A stretch of DNA of 64,000 nucleotides from Streptomyces sp. NBC_01750 (GCF_035918095.1 NZ_CP109137.1:124001-188000); one strand, 5' to 3'. Shown: positions 36,421 through 45,786, counted from the first letter of the stretch. A program made the numbers and translations. The notes: generated by a model not told the origin, from the letters alone.

Positions 36421-37909
36421 CTAGACCCAATACCGGTGATTTAGGTTGTCTTCCGGCGGGTCGGTCTGGCCTTGGTCGGCCCGACCAGGGTCACGCGGGG
36501 AGTGTCCGGCCGGGGCGGATTGTGGTGCTCGGCGCGTTTGAGCTTCCAGTTGGACATCTTGCGTTTGATGACGCGGGGGCTGGAGCGCAACCGCCGGGGT
36601 GCCAAGAGCCGTTCGCGGATCTCATGCAGGGCCGTGACCAGTGCCCGGGCCAGCCGGGAGGGGGGAAAATGCCGCCTGGTCGGTGACGTGGCGGCGGACG
36701 ACGCGCAGGGTGCGGGTGAAGGAAATCCGGTCCGGGTCCTGCTCGGATTGCTGTGCGGCCTGGTGCATTAGGTCTCGCAGTGCGTGGTGCACCAGCAGGA
36801 AGGCGAAGATCTCCTGCTCGGCGCCGCGGGGGTGCTGGGAGCGTAGGACGAGGCGGGGGCCTCCGAGATGAGTCTTGATCTCATCCAGCGTGCTCTCGAT
36901 CTCCCATCGCTGGGCGTACAGCGCGGCCAGCGAGGCGGCAGGGCCGGCTTTCGGGTCGAGGATGGTGGTGATCAGCCGGTACACCGTGTCGCTGCCGTCG
37001 CGGCCGAGCGTGTACTCGATTACCCGGACCCGGGCCGGGTCCGCGCGACGGTTCTTGTCCCGGGCCGCAACAATCTCCGAGAGGTAGGAGCCGTCCTCCA
37101 GCAGGGCCCGGACGGGGAGTACGGCGTCGTTCCTGACCCGCCACAGCAGGTCGGCGCCGGTTGCGGCGGCGGCCCGCCACAGGTCGAAGCCGCGAAAGCC
37201 CCGGTCGGCCAGCAGTAGCATGCCCGGCGTCAGTGAGCTGAACAGGCGCTGGGCCAGCTCGGTTTCATGGACAGCCAGCGGTCCCGCCTCCGCCGCGAAG
37301 ACAGCGTGGGTGCCGCACTCGGCCAGCGCGGCCACCCTCACCTGCGGATAGGCGCTCTTCTCCTGTCCGCGGCTGGCTCCCGGGCGGCCGAAGAAGGCGG
37401 CATTGGCCTCGGTGTCCGGCACGTCGAAGGTGGTGCCGTCCACCGCGACCAGCCGCCACCCCCGATACCAGGCCCCGCTCGTGTCCTCGGTCGCCACCGG
37501 CCGGCACACCCGGGCAAACAGTGCCTTTAGCGGCTCCGGGCCCAGTCGCAGACGGGCCCGGCCGATCGCCGCGGTGGTCGGCACCTGCCAGGTCCCCTTC
37601 CACCGGCCCATCCGCTCCAGTCCGTGCGTCAGGAGTCGGGCGACCTCCTCATAGCCCTGCCCGGAGAACAGACACATCGCCAGCACGAAATAGACCACCA
37701 CCCGGGCGGGCAGCAGCCGTTGGCGCTGCTCGACCCGGCCACATCCCGCGACCACCTCATCCACCAACTCCGGCGGAAACGCGCGGGTCAGCACCCCAAT
37801 CGCGATCCGATCCGAAAATCGGTCATCCGACGACGACTTCACCTGTCCGGGCCTTGGCACACCACACCCAACGACCCGAAAACCCCAAAGTCACCGGTAT
37901 TGCATCTAG
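36421..37909 (-). mobile_element. IS4-type insertion sequence
   Basis: CAATACCGGTGATTTAGG near 36428 matches, inverted, CAATACCGGTGACTTTGG reading from 37902. CTAG occurs at both outer borders (36421-36424 and 37906-37909), consistent with a CTAG target duplication. One transposase gene fills the element. Confidence 0.75.
36622..37860 (-). CDS. IS4-type transposase, frameshifted near its C-terminus
   Basis: 412 residues in the open frame, with DDE motifs VAVDGTTFDVPDT, LLADRGFRGFD and YAQRWEIESTLDEIK. The frame ends in an atypical tail (LPAGPGTGHGPA). One base off, after a run TTTTCCCCCC at about 36664, the sequence continues as SRLARALVTALHEIRERLLA and PRVIKRKMSNWKLKRA to a stop at 36441, the normal C-terminus of this family. 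So either a frameshift mutation or slippage in a homopolymer. A start at GTG 37842 is also possible. Confidence 0.8.
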   Translation of the reverse strand: MPRPGQVKSSSDDRFSDRIAIGVLTRAFPPELVDEVVAGCGRVEQRQRLLPARVVVYFVLAMCLFSGQGYEEVARLLTHGLERMGRWKGTWQVPTTAAIGRARLRLGPEPLKALFARVCRPVATEDTSGAWYRGWRLVAVDGTTFDVPDTEANAAFFGRPGASRGQEKSAYPQVRVAALAECGTHAVFAAEAGPLAVHETELAQRLFSSLTPGMLLLADRGFRGFDLWRAAAATGADLLWRVRNDAVLPVRALLEDGSYLSEIVAARDKNRRADPARVRVIEYTLGRDGSDTVYRLITTILDPKAGPAASLAALYAQRWEIESTLDEIKTHLGGPRLVLRSQHPRGAEQEIFAFLLVHHALRDLMHQAAQQSEQDPDRISFTRTLRVVRRHVTDQAAFSPLPAGPGTGHGPA

Positions 37910-38375
37910 GCGAGCAGCAGGTTGGCGCGGGCAGAACGGGCGAGGACGCCGTGAACGGCGATCTCCTGCAGATGACGGAAGTGGACGGCGAGGGCGCCTC
38001 CCCGTGTGTTTGCGTTAGCCGGTGTACACCCGCGGTGGATGCCATACCGAGTTGACTGGCATGCTCCTCAACCGCCGCAGGTGTTTGGCCTGGCCTCCTA
38101 CGTTACGCAAGGATTCTCGAACGACACGGCCGGTTACGGCAGTTGAGCCCGGCATGCGGGCCATGAACCATCACAATTCCGCCCGGCGAGAACGGGTCAG
38201 CGGAGTTCGATCCGCCGGGACCGGCCCACGAGAAGGCAGAATGCCCTCCCCACTCATGTCGACGACGAGTTTGTCGACGAAGCGGCATATCCGAACTCGC
38301 GAACGCAATGCTCTGATACTGCGGCTGTGGCCATTCGCGGCAGATGTCGCTAAATGGCTCCTCCCTTTGCAACAG
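37910..38375. other. No supportable gene
   Basis: Short frames on both strands have no recognisable family. This is the downstream region of the XRE regulator gene. Confidence 0.3.
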
Positions 38376-39230
38376 TCAGCTCAACCGTTCGATGGCCTTC
38401 ACGATCAGGGTCCGCGCCGCCTGCCCGTATACGGCAAGGTCCGTGAGCCTCGCGAAGGCCCGTAGGTAGATGTCCAGTTCGCCGGGGGCTGTGACTGTCA
38501 CGCGAGCCGCGAGCAGCTCCACGTGAATGCGCGCGTCGTCGAAGACGGTGAACTGCTCCAGAGGCCACATGATCTGCTCCCGGGGGGCCTCCGCGGGGAT
38601 GATCCCCACAGACATCGACGGCAGCGCCATCGAAGCAAGGAGGGCGCCGAGTTGGCCGGCCATCACCTCTGCATCCCCGACGTGGTGGTGGAGGACGTTT
38701 TCCTCGACGAGCGTCGCGAAGCGGTGGTCCCCTTCGTGGACGACGCGCGAGCGGCGCATGCGGGCGTCGACCGCCTCGCTCACGTCGTCTGGTGTACCGC
38801 GGAAGCCCGCGATCGTGCCCATGAGTGCTGTCGCATAGCCGGGCGTCTGAAGGAAGCCGGGTACGACATGGGATGCGTAAACACGGAACAGACGTGTCCG
38901 TTCGTACAAGGGCGTAGACGCCTCCTGCAGGTGCCTCATGCCCGTGCGCTGGAGCCGCCTCCACTGGACATACATGGAGTCAGCCTGGCGGTTCGCCGCG
39001 ACCAGATCCGCCGCCTGACCGTCTGCCCCGCAGGCCACACACCAGGCCCGTATGTCCGCATCCGACGGGGCCGTGTGTGCATTCTCGATCCGGGACGACT
39101 TGGCGACGGACCAACCGCAGCGTGCTGCCAGCTCCTTGCCCGTGATCCCCGCGTCCAGACGCAGCTCTCGTAGGCGTTCGGCGAGAGCTGCGCGCGCTTC
39201 CTGCACGCTGGACATGGGGAAAGGGGGCAT
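38376..39230 (-). CDS. XRE-family regulator with DUF5753 domain
   Basis: 284 residues. Helix-turn-helix at about residues 15-60 (LRELRLDAGITGKELAARCG, WSVAKSSRIENAHTAPS), then a DUF5753 ligand-like domain (VPGFLQTPGYATALM, LVEENVLHH, SMSVGIIP, FTVFDDARIHVELL). This is the WhiJ/BldB-associated regulator type abundant in Streptomyces. It begins seven bases after the stop of the DUF6879 gene and is probably its partner. An alternative start is the ATG at 39215. Confidence 0.85.
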   Translation of the reverse strand: MPPFPMSSVQEARAALAERLRELRLDAGITGKELAARCGWSVAKSSRIENAHTAPSDADIRAWCVACGADGQAADLVAANRQADSMYVQWRRLQRTGMRHLQEASTPLYERTRLFRVYASHVVPGFLQTPGYATALMGTIAGFRGTPDDVSEAVDARMRRSRVVHEGDHRFATLVEENVLHHHVGDAEVMAGQLGALLASMALPSMSVGIIPAEAPREQIMWPLEQFTVFDDARIHVELLAARVTVTAPGELDIYLRAFARLTDLAVYGQAARTLIVKAIERLS

Positions 39231-39237
39231 GGCCTCT

Positions 39238-39753
39238 TTACTTGATCTCGTACTCGTCGTGCGGGATGGCGCACCCCCAGATCTTCTCGAACGCGGCGGA
39301 GCACATCTCCACCAGCCCCGGATCATCGCGCAGTTCCTTGTCCAACCAGTCCCCGTCACCGGAGAAGTGGTGCACGCGCATCAGCCGGCCGTCGAAGACC
39401 CAAAAGTCGTTGACCGGCAACAGCAAGTCCGTGGCCTGCCGCCGAGGCAGCCACCGCACCTGCTCGCCCGCGGCCACATTGGCTTGGGTGACGTAATGCT
39501 CCCAACGGATGTACTCGGTCACCGGCTCGGACACAACCCGTGCCCGACGCACATCCACCCCTCGCGCCACAGCGTCGGAGATCTGCTGGTGGAACGGCCG
39601 CCACCACGTCCCCCGGTCGTCCCAGTCGGTGCGCTCACCCTTTTGCCAGGCCTCGAAGCGCGGGTTGCTGTAGTAGACGTCCCTCGTTTCCAGGTGGACG
39701 GCTGACCGCTCGGCTCTAGCAAGGAGCTCACCGAACTCCGGAATCGAGCTCAT
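39238..39753 (-). CDS. DUF6879-family protein
   Basis: 171 residues starting MSSIPEFGELLARAERSAVH. It contains the DUF6879 hallmark VYYSNPRFEAWQKGE, W-rich central strands (WLPRRQATDLLLPVNDFWVF) and a HHFSGDG segment. DUF6879 genes in Streptomyces are regularly coupled to XRE/DUF5753 regulators, as here, and may form toxin/antitoxin-like or signalling pairs; the function is not established. It overlaps the upstream small gene by 26 bases. Confidence 0.8.
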   Translation of the reverse strand: MSSIPEFGELLARAERSAVHLETRDVYYSNPRFEAWQKGERTDWDDRGTWWRPFHQQISDAVARGVDVRRARVVSEPVTEYIRWEHYVTQANVAAGEQVRWLPRRQATDLLLPVNDFWVFDGRLMRVHHFSGDGDWLDKELRDDPGLVEMCSAAFEKIWGCAIPHDEYEIK

Positions 39754-39979
39754 CACACGCCTTCCTGATGATCGGGACCATGCGCCTCGGGATCCTGATG
39801 ACCGTCTCGGTCGGCGGGATGGGCGCCCTGGCCGGAGACGTTGAGTCACACCGGGCGGCCGACTCGTCGTCGGCCGTGTAGCTCTGGATCAGCAGATCAG
39901 CTGTGTCCGTGTCCACCCACACGGTTGGGCATCCGTCGTCGTCCGTGTCGGGGTCGATCCCGACAAACCGAATGTTCAT
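39728..39979 (-). CDS. Small acidic protein, first gene of the DUF6879/XRE operon
   Basis: 83 residues beginning MNIRFVGIDPDTDDDGCPTV, with a conserved-looking IRIPRRMVPIIRKACDELD tail. Small proteins of this type commonly precede DUF6879 genes. The promoter should lie in 39980-40180, shared with the divergent mini-protein operon. Confidence 0.65.
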   Translation of the reverse strand: MNIRFVGIDPDTDDDGCPTVWVDTDTADLLIQSYTADDESAARCDSTSPARAPIPPTETVIRIPRRMVPIIRKACDELDSGVR

Positions 39980-40180
39980 GGTGGCTGACCTCCCGCGCTA
40001 GCCGGTTACAACGATTTGCACCACAGTCACGCTCCTGGAGGGACGCGGTCAAGAGCAGGTACTAGCCACGACCTGCTATCACCAACTCTTCTGTAATCCG
40101 GTGCAACTTAGTGGACGCTGCAAGGCGCCGCTCCCTACGGTCACGACAACGCTTCTGACGATGCGACGGGGGACGGCCCG

Positions 40181-40333
40181 ATGATGACGATCAAGGTGTA
40201 CCGCGTGGATGCCGTGTCCGGACAACGGCGTGAGACATGGCGGCTCACCGTCCCCAAGGGCGACCCCGAGCGACTTCCGGATTCTCTCGCCCTATCTCCG
40301 TGCCGCTGCCCCCGCTGCAGGGCCGCCCGATGA
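40181..40333 (+). CDS. Cys-rich mini-protein 1 (50 residues)
   Basis: MMTIKVYRVDAVSGQRRETW ends with a CRCPRC cluster, probably metal-binding. Its TGA overlaps the ATG of the next gene. Similar short proteins occur beside DUF6879/XRE loci in Streptomyces. Function unknown. A second in-frame ATG lies at 40184. Confidence 0.6.
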   Translation: MMTIKVYRVDAVSGQRRETWRLTVPKGDPERLPDSLALSPCRCPRCRAAR

Positions 40334-40542
40334 CCGCGCCAGCCACGTCCGCGCTTGCACTGCCCTCCGCCGAAGACCTCAGCTGGGAACAGTACGCCGG
40401 GCGGGCCTGCGTCTGGTGCGACAAGCCCCTGACTACCGCCGCGCGCAGCGTCGGCACAGCGCGCGGCCGTATGGGTGCGCATGTTCTCGACATCGAGGTG
40501 TACGCGGGCCCGTGCTGCCCGCAGGAGGTACAACGGTCATGA
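40330..40542 (+). CDS. Cys-containing mini-protein 2 (70 residues)
   Basis: MTAPATSALALPSAEDLSWE is followed by YAGRACVWCDKPL, with a second Cys pair near the end (YAGPCCPQE), a zinc-ribbon-like arrangement. Coupled by ATGA overlaps at both ends, so it is the middle gene of a three-gene operon. Confidence 0.65.
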   Translation: MTAPATSALALPSAEDLSWEQYAGRACVWCDKPLTTAARSVGTARGRMGAHVLDIEVYAGPCCPQEVQRS

Positions 40543-40691
40543 TGACGATGAGCGGCATCCGTTTCTGCTGCATCTGTGACAGGCCCATCACGGGCAAGGC
40601 GCAGAAGATTGAGCAGTTCTCTGCGAGCGGTGCCCGGCCCGACAAGCTCCGGCATCCTCATGGAGATCCGGCCTGCAAATCGCCTCGCTAA
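40539..40691 (+). CDS. Cys-rich mini-protein 3 (50 residues)
   Basis: MMTMSGIRFCCICDRPITGK ends HPHGDPACKSPR. A CC..C motif with distant His and Cys suggests a small zinc-binding fold. It starts inside the stop of gene 2. From 40692 to 41039 I see no further gene. Confidence 0.6.
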   Translation: MMTMSGIRFCCICDRPITGKAQKIEQFSASGARPDKLRHPHGDPACKSPR

Positions 40692-41039
40692 TCCCCCTGC
40701 CCCCTCCTCCGCACCCGTCCCGGTCGAGGGGGCGGGGTCCCTCCCCCTCCGTGGCCATCACCGACGGCCACCGGGGGCGACAGCCTGGTCTGTCCGCGTC
40801 CCCCGTCGTGGACAGACCGGGCTGCTCCACGTCCGCGTCAATGGCTCTTCCTGAAGGCTTGGTTAGGACTCTGGCCCTGCGGAACCGCGCGCGGCCGGAG
40901 CGCTGGCAAGCCGGGGTGCCATCGACTACCAGGCGGTGTCCCTGGTGGGCGTCGCTCCGGTCGGGTGAGAACCCTTTCCAGTGCCCGGGCAGCTCGCTTC
41001 CCCGGTGCGCTCGCTTCTGCCCGCCGGTAGGTTGGCGGG

Positions 41040-41717
41040 ATGTCTGACGGAATTCGATGGATTGGTGAGCACGCCTACGAGGATGCGAAGGGCGGCGTGC
41101 CCGGGATGCGTGGCAGCATTTCGCTGACAGCAGCCCGCGGCGTGGAGACGGAAGACTTCCTGGTACGCCTCGGAGGCGACCCCGAACAGCTTGACTGCCA
41201 GGACCTGTACAAGGACCGGGATGAGTTGGCTACGCCCTCCGGTGTGGACATGACGCACGTCAGCCGTGCGATGTACGGCACCTGCGGGGACTGGGTGTAC
41301 GTCCTGGAGGACGGCTTCGCCGCTACCTGGTTCTTCGGCTACCGGAGCGTGCCGGAGATGGCGCCGCTCGTAGGTGAGGAGATCATCTGCCTCACGCTGA
41401 ACCGCCACGATGCCCCCTCCTTGATCCTCCACGCCCCGGGAGACGAGGGGCGGACGTGGGAGGCCGAGTTTCGTTCAGGCGCGGATTGGTCGCCGGAATT
41501 GGACGCGGCGCTGCGGGCGGCGGGGGCTGTGTTCCCGTCCCTGTACGACGGCGTGTCCACTGAGGAGGAGGTGGAGGTGTACTACGAGGAGCATGCGCAC
41601 GAGATCCCTGCGCGTGTGTTCACCGGTGTTGGCCGCTACTGCGGTCTCACGATCGACCGAGCCACGGTGGAGGCCGGCCTGCTCCCGCTGGCCATTCTCC
41701 CCGCGCCGGCGATGTGA
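41040..41717 (+). CDS. DUF6461-like protein
   Basis: 225 residues with the same plan as the DUF6461 protein at 33.75 kb: W near the start (IRWIGEHAY), ARGVETEDFLVRLGGDP, YGTCGDWVYVLEDGFAATWF, LYDGVSTEEEVEVYY, and a C-terminal LTIDRATVEAGLLPLAILP. It stands alone, convergent with the nuclease gene. Function unknown. Confidence 0.65.
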   Translation: MSDGIRWIGEHAYEDAKGGVPGMRGSISLTAARGVETEDFLVRLGGDPEQLDCQDLYKDRDELATPSGVDMTHVSRAMYGTCGDWVYVLEDGFAATWFFGYRSVPEMAPLVGEEIICLTLNRHDAPSLILHAPGDEGRTWEAEFRSGADWSPELDAALRAAGAVFPSLYDGVSTEEEVEVYYEEHAHEIPARVFTGVGRYCGLTIDRATVEAGLLPLAILPAPAM

Positions 41718-41775
41718 CCTGCCGGCCGGTGGGGACGCCCCCCTTGGGGCGCCCCCACCGGCTGCTAGGTGGCCG

Positions 41776-43749
41776 CTACTTTGCGGTCATCGTGCAGATG
41801 ACAGGGTTGACCGGCTTGCCGAATGCGTCGGTGGCCGCGCAGTTCCCGGTCATGCGGGTGTTGAGCCAGTAGGCGTCCTTGTCCATGATGCGCATCTGCT
41901 TCATGAAGTTGGTGAAGTTTCCGCCCATCGACTCCTGGTTGTGGATGCCGGAGATGGACGAGCGCCCGCACACCTCGTGGAATGTCGGCACCTTGCCGTT
42001 GTCGATGTTGTAGAGGTGAATCTTCGTGCCGTGCTTCTTGGCGAAGAACTGCACGCAGGCGCTCCCGTTCGGGGTGCCGGTGGTGCTGCCGGTGGGGACG
42101 GCTTCGTTCAGGCCGCCTTCGCTCTTCTTCATTCCACCGCTGTTGTAGGAGGAGGCGAAGGCGAACTCGTCACAGTTCAGCTTGTCCGTCGCATCGTCCA
42201 GCGCGCTGGCGTCGCCGTTTTCCGCAGCCCACTTGTCGGGGCAGATGCGGTCTCGGTTCCTGGTGTTCTGTGCGCTGTCGCCCATGTAGTACAGGGGCTT
42301 GTTGTCTACCTCGGAGCCGGCGTGGTTCGGCAGCACGGTCTGGATCAGCCATCCGTGCGCCGCGGCCTGCGGGTACCTCTTGGCGTTGAAGACGTACGTA
42401 GGGGCGGAGTTGACGAAGACACAGCCCGTGGTCCCCCACTTCGTCTTGAAGGTGTCGCAGCGGATCTGGTCCAGGTCGGGGGTGTCCTGCCAGTAGCCCT
42501 TGCTCCACTGGTAGTCGACCTTCTGCTCCATGCCCGGCGAGTGGACCTGTCCTTCGATCTTGACGTCCGGCTTGTACCGGTACGTCATGTCGGCTGCGGA
42601 CGCATCCCATGTGTACTTCGTGGTCAGCGACGCCGTGTGCGTGTCGCCGGGCTTCCAGGTCGGGGTAGCTGTCCAGTCCCCGCCCTGGGGCTCGATCGGC
42701 TTGCACGAGCCCTGGCAGATGTGACCGTTGAAGGCGGACAGGCTGATGCCACCGTCGAAATCGGCCGGAATGTTGACGCCCTTAATGGTGAGGGTTTCGG
42801 TGAAGCTGTCCGGGCCGTCCAGGCGGAGCGTGCGGGTGAAGTTGAAATCAGCCTTCGCGATGGGGTCGTCGTCGGGGCCCAGGTAGTAGGTGACCGGCCG
42901 GGTATCGCACTCCTTGAACCGGTCGGCGTAGGCCCCCATGGCGCCGTTCTCGCACCAGCCCGCGTCCCGCGTGCTCTTGGACTCGGCGGGCTTGTCCGGG
43001 GTCGGGGCGATGCAGAGCTGGCGGCCGTCCTTGGCGGTCGGACCGCACTGCTTCTGGGCCTTGTAGGTGCTGCGCGTGACGCCACCGGAGGCCAGCGGCT
43101 TGGTCTGCTTGCTGTTGGGTGCAGTGGTGAAGCCCGGGTTCGGCGCGTCATAGACCGGCGCCGGGAGCGCCAGGTCCACAGGCAGTTCGATGCGGAGCCT
43201 CGCCCACGGCGACCACGACGTCTCATACAGGGAGCCGTCGTAGGCGCTCGTGTGGAAGACGTAGTCGACGTTCGGGTTCAACCACTTGGGGTCGACCGTC
43301 ACCGTGGCTGCGGAGCCGGAGTTGACGTAACCGGACACCTTCACGCCGTACTCGTTGTCCTCGATTTTGACTTTGGTATTGGGCTTGCCGCCGGAGTCGA
43401 CGGTCCACACCTCGAAGGTGAGGGTGGATTTGTCGCCGTCGGCGTCGGTGACGGTGTTCCGCAGCTGGACCTTTCGGGTGTTCACGCTCCAGGTGCCCAG
43501 CCCCTCGTCGACCTGTTTCCAGGCCGGTCCGGCGGACGGCTTCTTGCCTGACACCGGGCGGGCTCCGGCCCTGACTTCTCTCTCGGGGCCTGCGGCCGGC
43601 CGTGTGGACGGTGCGGCGTTGGGGTCGGGGTTCGGATCGAAGGTATCGGCGGATGCGGTGGTCGCTACGCCGGATCCCAGGAGCAGCACGGTGGCGGCGC
43701 CGCAGGCTAAGCGGGACAGGATGCGACTTCTTCTGGAAGTTCCAGACAA
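41776..43749 (-). CDS. Secreted protein with C-terminal NucA/NucB-like DNase domain
   Basis: 657 residues with a signal peptide (residues 1-35, LACGAATVLLLGSGVATTAS, cleaved near ASADTF). The middle part is beta-rich with fibronectin-like segments. The C-terminal third has the motif NCDEFAFASSYNSGG, close to the CDEFPFASTY signature of NucA/NucB deoxyribonucleases, plus paired Cys residues. It is probably an exported DNase used in nutrient scavenging or competition. The family usually carries Pro where this has Ala, a minor change. Confidence 0.75.
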   Translation of the reverse strand: MSGTSRRSRILSRLACGAATVLLLGSGVATTASADTFDPNPDPNAAPSTRPAAGPEREVRAGARPVSGKKPSAGPAWKQVDEGLGTWSVNTRKVQLRNTVTDADGDKSTLTFEVWTVDSGGKPNTKVKIEDNEYGVKVSGYVNSGSAATVTVDPKWLNPNVDYVFHTSAYDGSLYETSWSPWARLRIELPVDLALPAPVYDAPNPGFTTAPNSKQTKPLASGGVTRSTYKAQKQCGPTAKDGRQLCIAPTPDKPAESKSTRDAGWCENGAMGAYADRFKECDTRPVTYYLGPDDDPIAKADFNFTRTLRLDGPDSFTETLTIKGVNIPADFDGGISLSAFNGHICQGSCKPIEPQGGDWTATPTWKPGDTHTASLTTKYTWDASAADMTYRYKPDVKIEGQVHSPGMEQKVDYQWSKGYWQDTPDLDQIRCDTFKTKWGTTGCVFVNSAPTYVFNAKRYPQAAAHGWLIQTVLPNHAGSEVDNKPLYYMGDSAQNTRNRDRICPDKWAAENGDASALDDATDKLNCDEFAFASSYNSGGMKKSEGGLNEAVPTGSTTGTPNGSACVQFFAKKHGTKIHLYNIDNGKVPTFHEVCGRSSISGIHNQESMGGNFTNFMKQMRIMDKDAYWLNTRMTGNCAATDAFGKPVNPVICTMTAK

Positions 43750-44061
43750 GAGATGTTTCCCCTCTGGCCCTACCCCGCGTGTTCCCCAGGGGCAGGGCTG
43801 ATCGGATGGATCGGCTTGGTCGCGCCGCCTCTTGTCTAGGCGTGGTCATAAGGGCCATTCAAGACCGTGAACTGGGGCGTTCGTCCCTAACTGGAGCCAA
43901 CGGACGTGACACTCAACACGGTTGTACAAAGCCGGGTCAAAGTTTCGCGCGCTGGCGGTCGAAAGTGGCAGAGGTGGTGGGGTGCCGAACTCCACCGCGG
44001 GGGCCTCACAGTGATGCATGACAGAGAGAACAGCTGCAGGAGATCGCGCGGGAGATCTGGT
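43750..44061. other. No supportable gene
   Basis: This should hold the nuclease promoter and the 3' end of the IS1182 element. No clear inverted repeat partner was found. Confidence 0.3.
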
Positions 44062-45702
44062 CTACCGCAGATGTCGCATTTCCTTGTCCGCCCGCTGGAT
44101 CGCCCTGGGTGTCTGGGTGAGGTGAGCGTCGATGCGCGCGAGGTTGATCGCCGCGCCGGTGAGCTGGTGCTGGAGACTGGTCTTCGCGAGCCCGCGATAG
44201 CGGGATCTGCGCAGGCCGCAGCGCCCGACCCCCTGAGAGATGGTGCCTTCGACCCCGGCCCGGATCTTGTAGCGGTCTTTCCATGCATCGGTCTGCTGCT
44301 CGGTGCGGACTCTGCGGACCACCTCGTGCTCGTCCCGTAGGCGAAGGTTCATATTCCGGGATTCGGCCTTCGGGGAGTTGACGCATTTGCTCAGGTCGGG
44401 GCAAGGCCGGCAGTCCACGGAGGCGAAGCGGACCCGAATCACCGGCAGGCCGTGCTGCGACTGCCGTTGGTGCCATTGGGCGCTGGTGGCACCGTTCGGG
44501 CAGGTCACCTGCTGGTGATCCCAGTCGATCGTGAACGCGTCCTGGCCGAAGGGTGTGCCGGCCCGGGCGGCGGTGCTGGCCACCATGGGCCCCAACAGCG
44601 CGACCCCGTGATCGAGACGGGCGGCCACGACCTGGGACGCGGTGGGATACCCCGCGTCCACCCAGTGCTCGGCGGGCAGGCAGTCCCGTGCGGCCAGTTC
44701 GGCGTGGATACTGCGGCTCATCACCTGGTCCTGGGTGGTGGAGACGGTAGTGGCCACGTTCGTGATCAGGTTCGGGGCGTCTGCCTCGCAGGTCTCGGTG
44801 AGATGGACTTTGTATCCGTGCCAGACGGTGTCCCGTTTGATACTGCCGCGCGCCTCGGGGTCATAGGGGTTGACCAGGCGCATTGCGCCCGGGGGACGGT
44901 CTTGGGGGGACCGGTAGGCCACATCCCCCTCGACCCGGTGGAACTGCTGCACCCAGACCTGCCGCAGGACTTCGACGCTCTCCAGAGCTCGCAGTTCTTC
45001 GGGAGAGGTGGGCAACCAAAGGGCCGTCAGGAGCCGCGTTCCGTCCCGGGCGATCCTCAGCCGGACTTCGTCCCTCTGTGCTTGCGTCTTGGGGAAGCGG
45101 GAGTTCTCGGCCCGGGTGGCGTAGTGGTCGAACCAGTCTGGCTCGGCGATCTCCCTCAGCCAGTCCGGTGCCACCTGGGCCAGCATGTTCAGCGCCGTGC
45201 GCAGTGTCTCGGCCACCATGTCCAGGGCGTTCAGATTCCGCGCGGCCGTGAGCACATGCGTGGAGTCGGTGCGGGCCCTGCCCGCTGTCTTGAGCAGTCC
45301 TTTCTCCCGGGCCACGGCCAAGATGCCGTCCAGCACCCGGCGCCCACCGTCAGCTTCGAGCAGACGGTCGCGAAACTCCGTCAGCACCGTGAAGTCGAAA
45401 CCGGGATCGCCGAACTGAAGGCCGAGGGCGTACTTGAAGTCGATCCTGGCCCGCACCGCCTCCGCGGCCTGCCGGTCGGTCAGCCCTTCCGTGAACTGCA
45501 ACACCAACACCAGCGCCAGCCGCCCCGGTGACCAGGCGGGCTTACCCCGAACCGGGAACAGGTCCGCGAACTCGACGTCCGTGAACAACGGCCCCAGCTC
45601 GTCCCGGACCCGAATCGCCAAGCTCCCTTTCGGGAATGCGGCCCGAGCCACCCGCACCGTCTCCGCCGGGATCTCCCCCGACCCCTTCGATTGCAACGAC
45701 AC
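44062..45702 (-). CDS. IS1182-family transposase
   Basis: About 546 residues from the GTG at 45702 (VSLQSKGSGEIP). It has the N-terminal DUF772 region (FPVRGKPAWSPGRLALVLVL), DDE core blocks RTDSTHVLTAARNLN, HWVDAGYPTASQVV and GVEGTISQGVGRCGLRRSRY, and a Cys cluster CRPCPDLSKCVNS in the DDE_Tnp_1_6 tail. Full length and without frameshifts, so possibly active. Confidence 0.85.
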   Translation of the reverse strand: MSLQSKGSGEIPAETVRVARAAFPKGSLAIRVRDELGPLFTDVEFADLFPVRGKPAWSPGRLALVLVLQFTEGLTDRQAAEAVRARIDFKYALGLQFGDPGFDFTVLTEFRDRLLEADGGRRVLDGILAVAREKGLLKTAGRARTDSTHVLTAARNLNALDMVAETLRTALNMLAQVAPDWLREIAEPDWFDHYATRAENSRFPKTQAQRDEVRLRIARDGTRLLTALWLPTSPEELRALESVEVLRQVWVQQFHRVEGDVAYRSPQDRPPGAMRLVNPYDPEARGSIKRDTVWHGYKVHLTETCEADAPNLITNVATTVSTTQDQVMSRSIHAELAARDCLPAEHWVDAGYPTASQVVAARLDHGVALLGPMVASTAARAGTPFGQDAFTIDWDHQQVTCPNGATSAQWHQRQSQHGLPVIRVRFASVDCRPCPDLSKCVNSPKAESRNMNLRLRDEHEVVRRVRTEQQTDAWKDRYKIRAGVEGTISQGVGRCGLRRSRYRGLAKTSLQHQLTGAAINLARIDAHLTQTPRAIQRADKEMRHLR

Positions 45703-45724
45703 CCGGCACCCACCCCATACGACA

Positions 45725-45767
45725 ACGTCGGCCTTCAAGACCACAACCAGGTCTTGAAGGCCGACGT
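45725..45767. other. Perfect 18-bp inverted repeat upstream of IS1182 transposase
   Basis: ACGTCGGCCTTCAAGACC (45725-45742) is followed after seven bases by its exact reverse complement (45750-45767). It lies 23 bases before the transposase start. It could be the element's end, a palindromic target, or a terminator protecting the transposase from outside transcription. Confidence 0.7.
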
Positions 45768-45786
45768 CACGCAGGCCCCGGATTAA

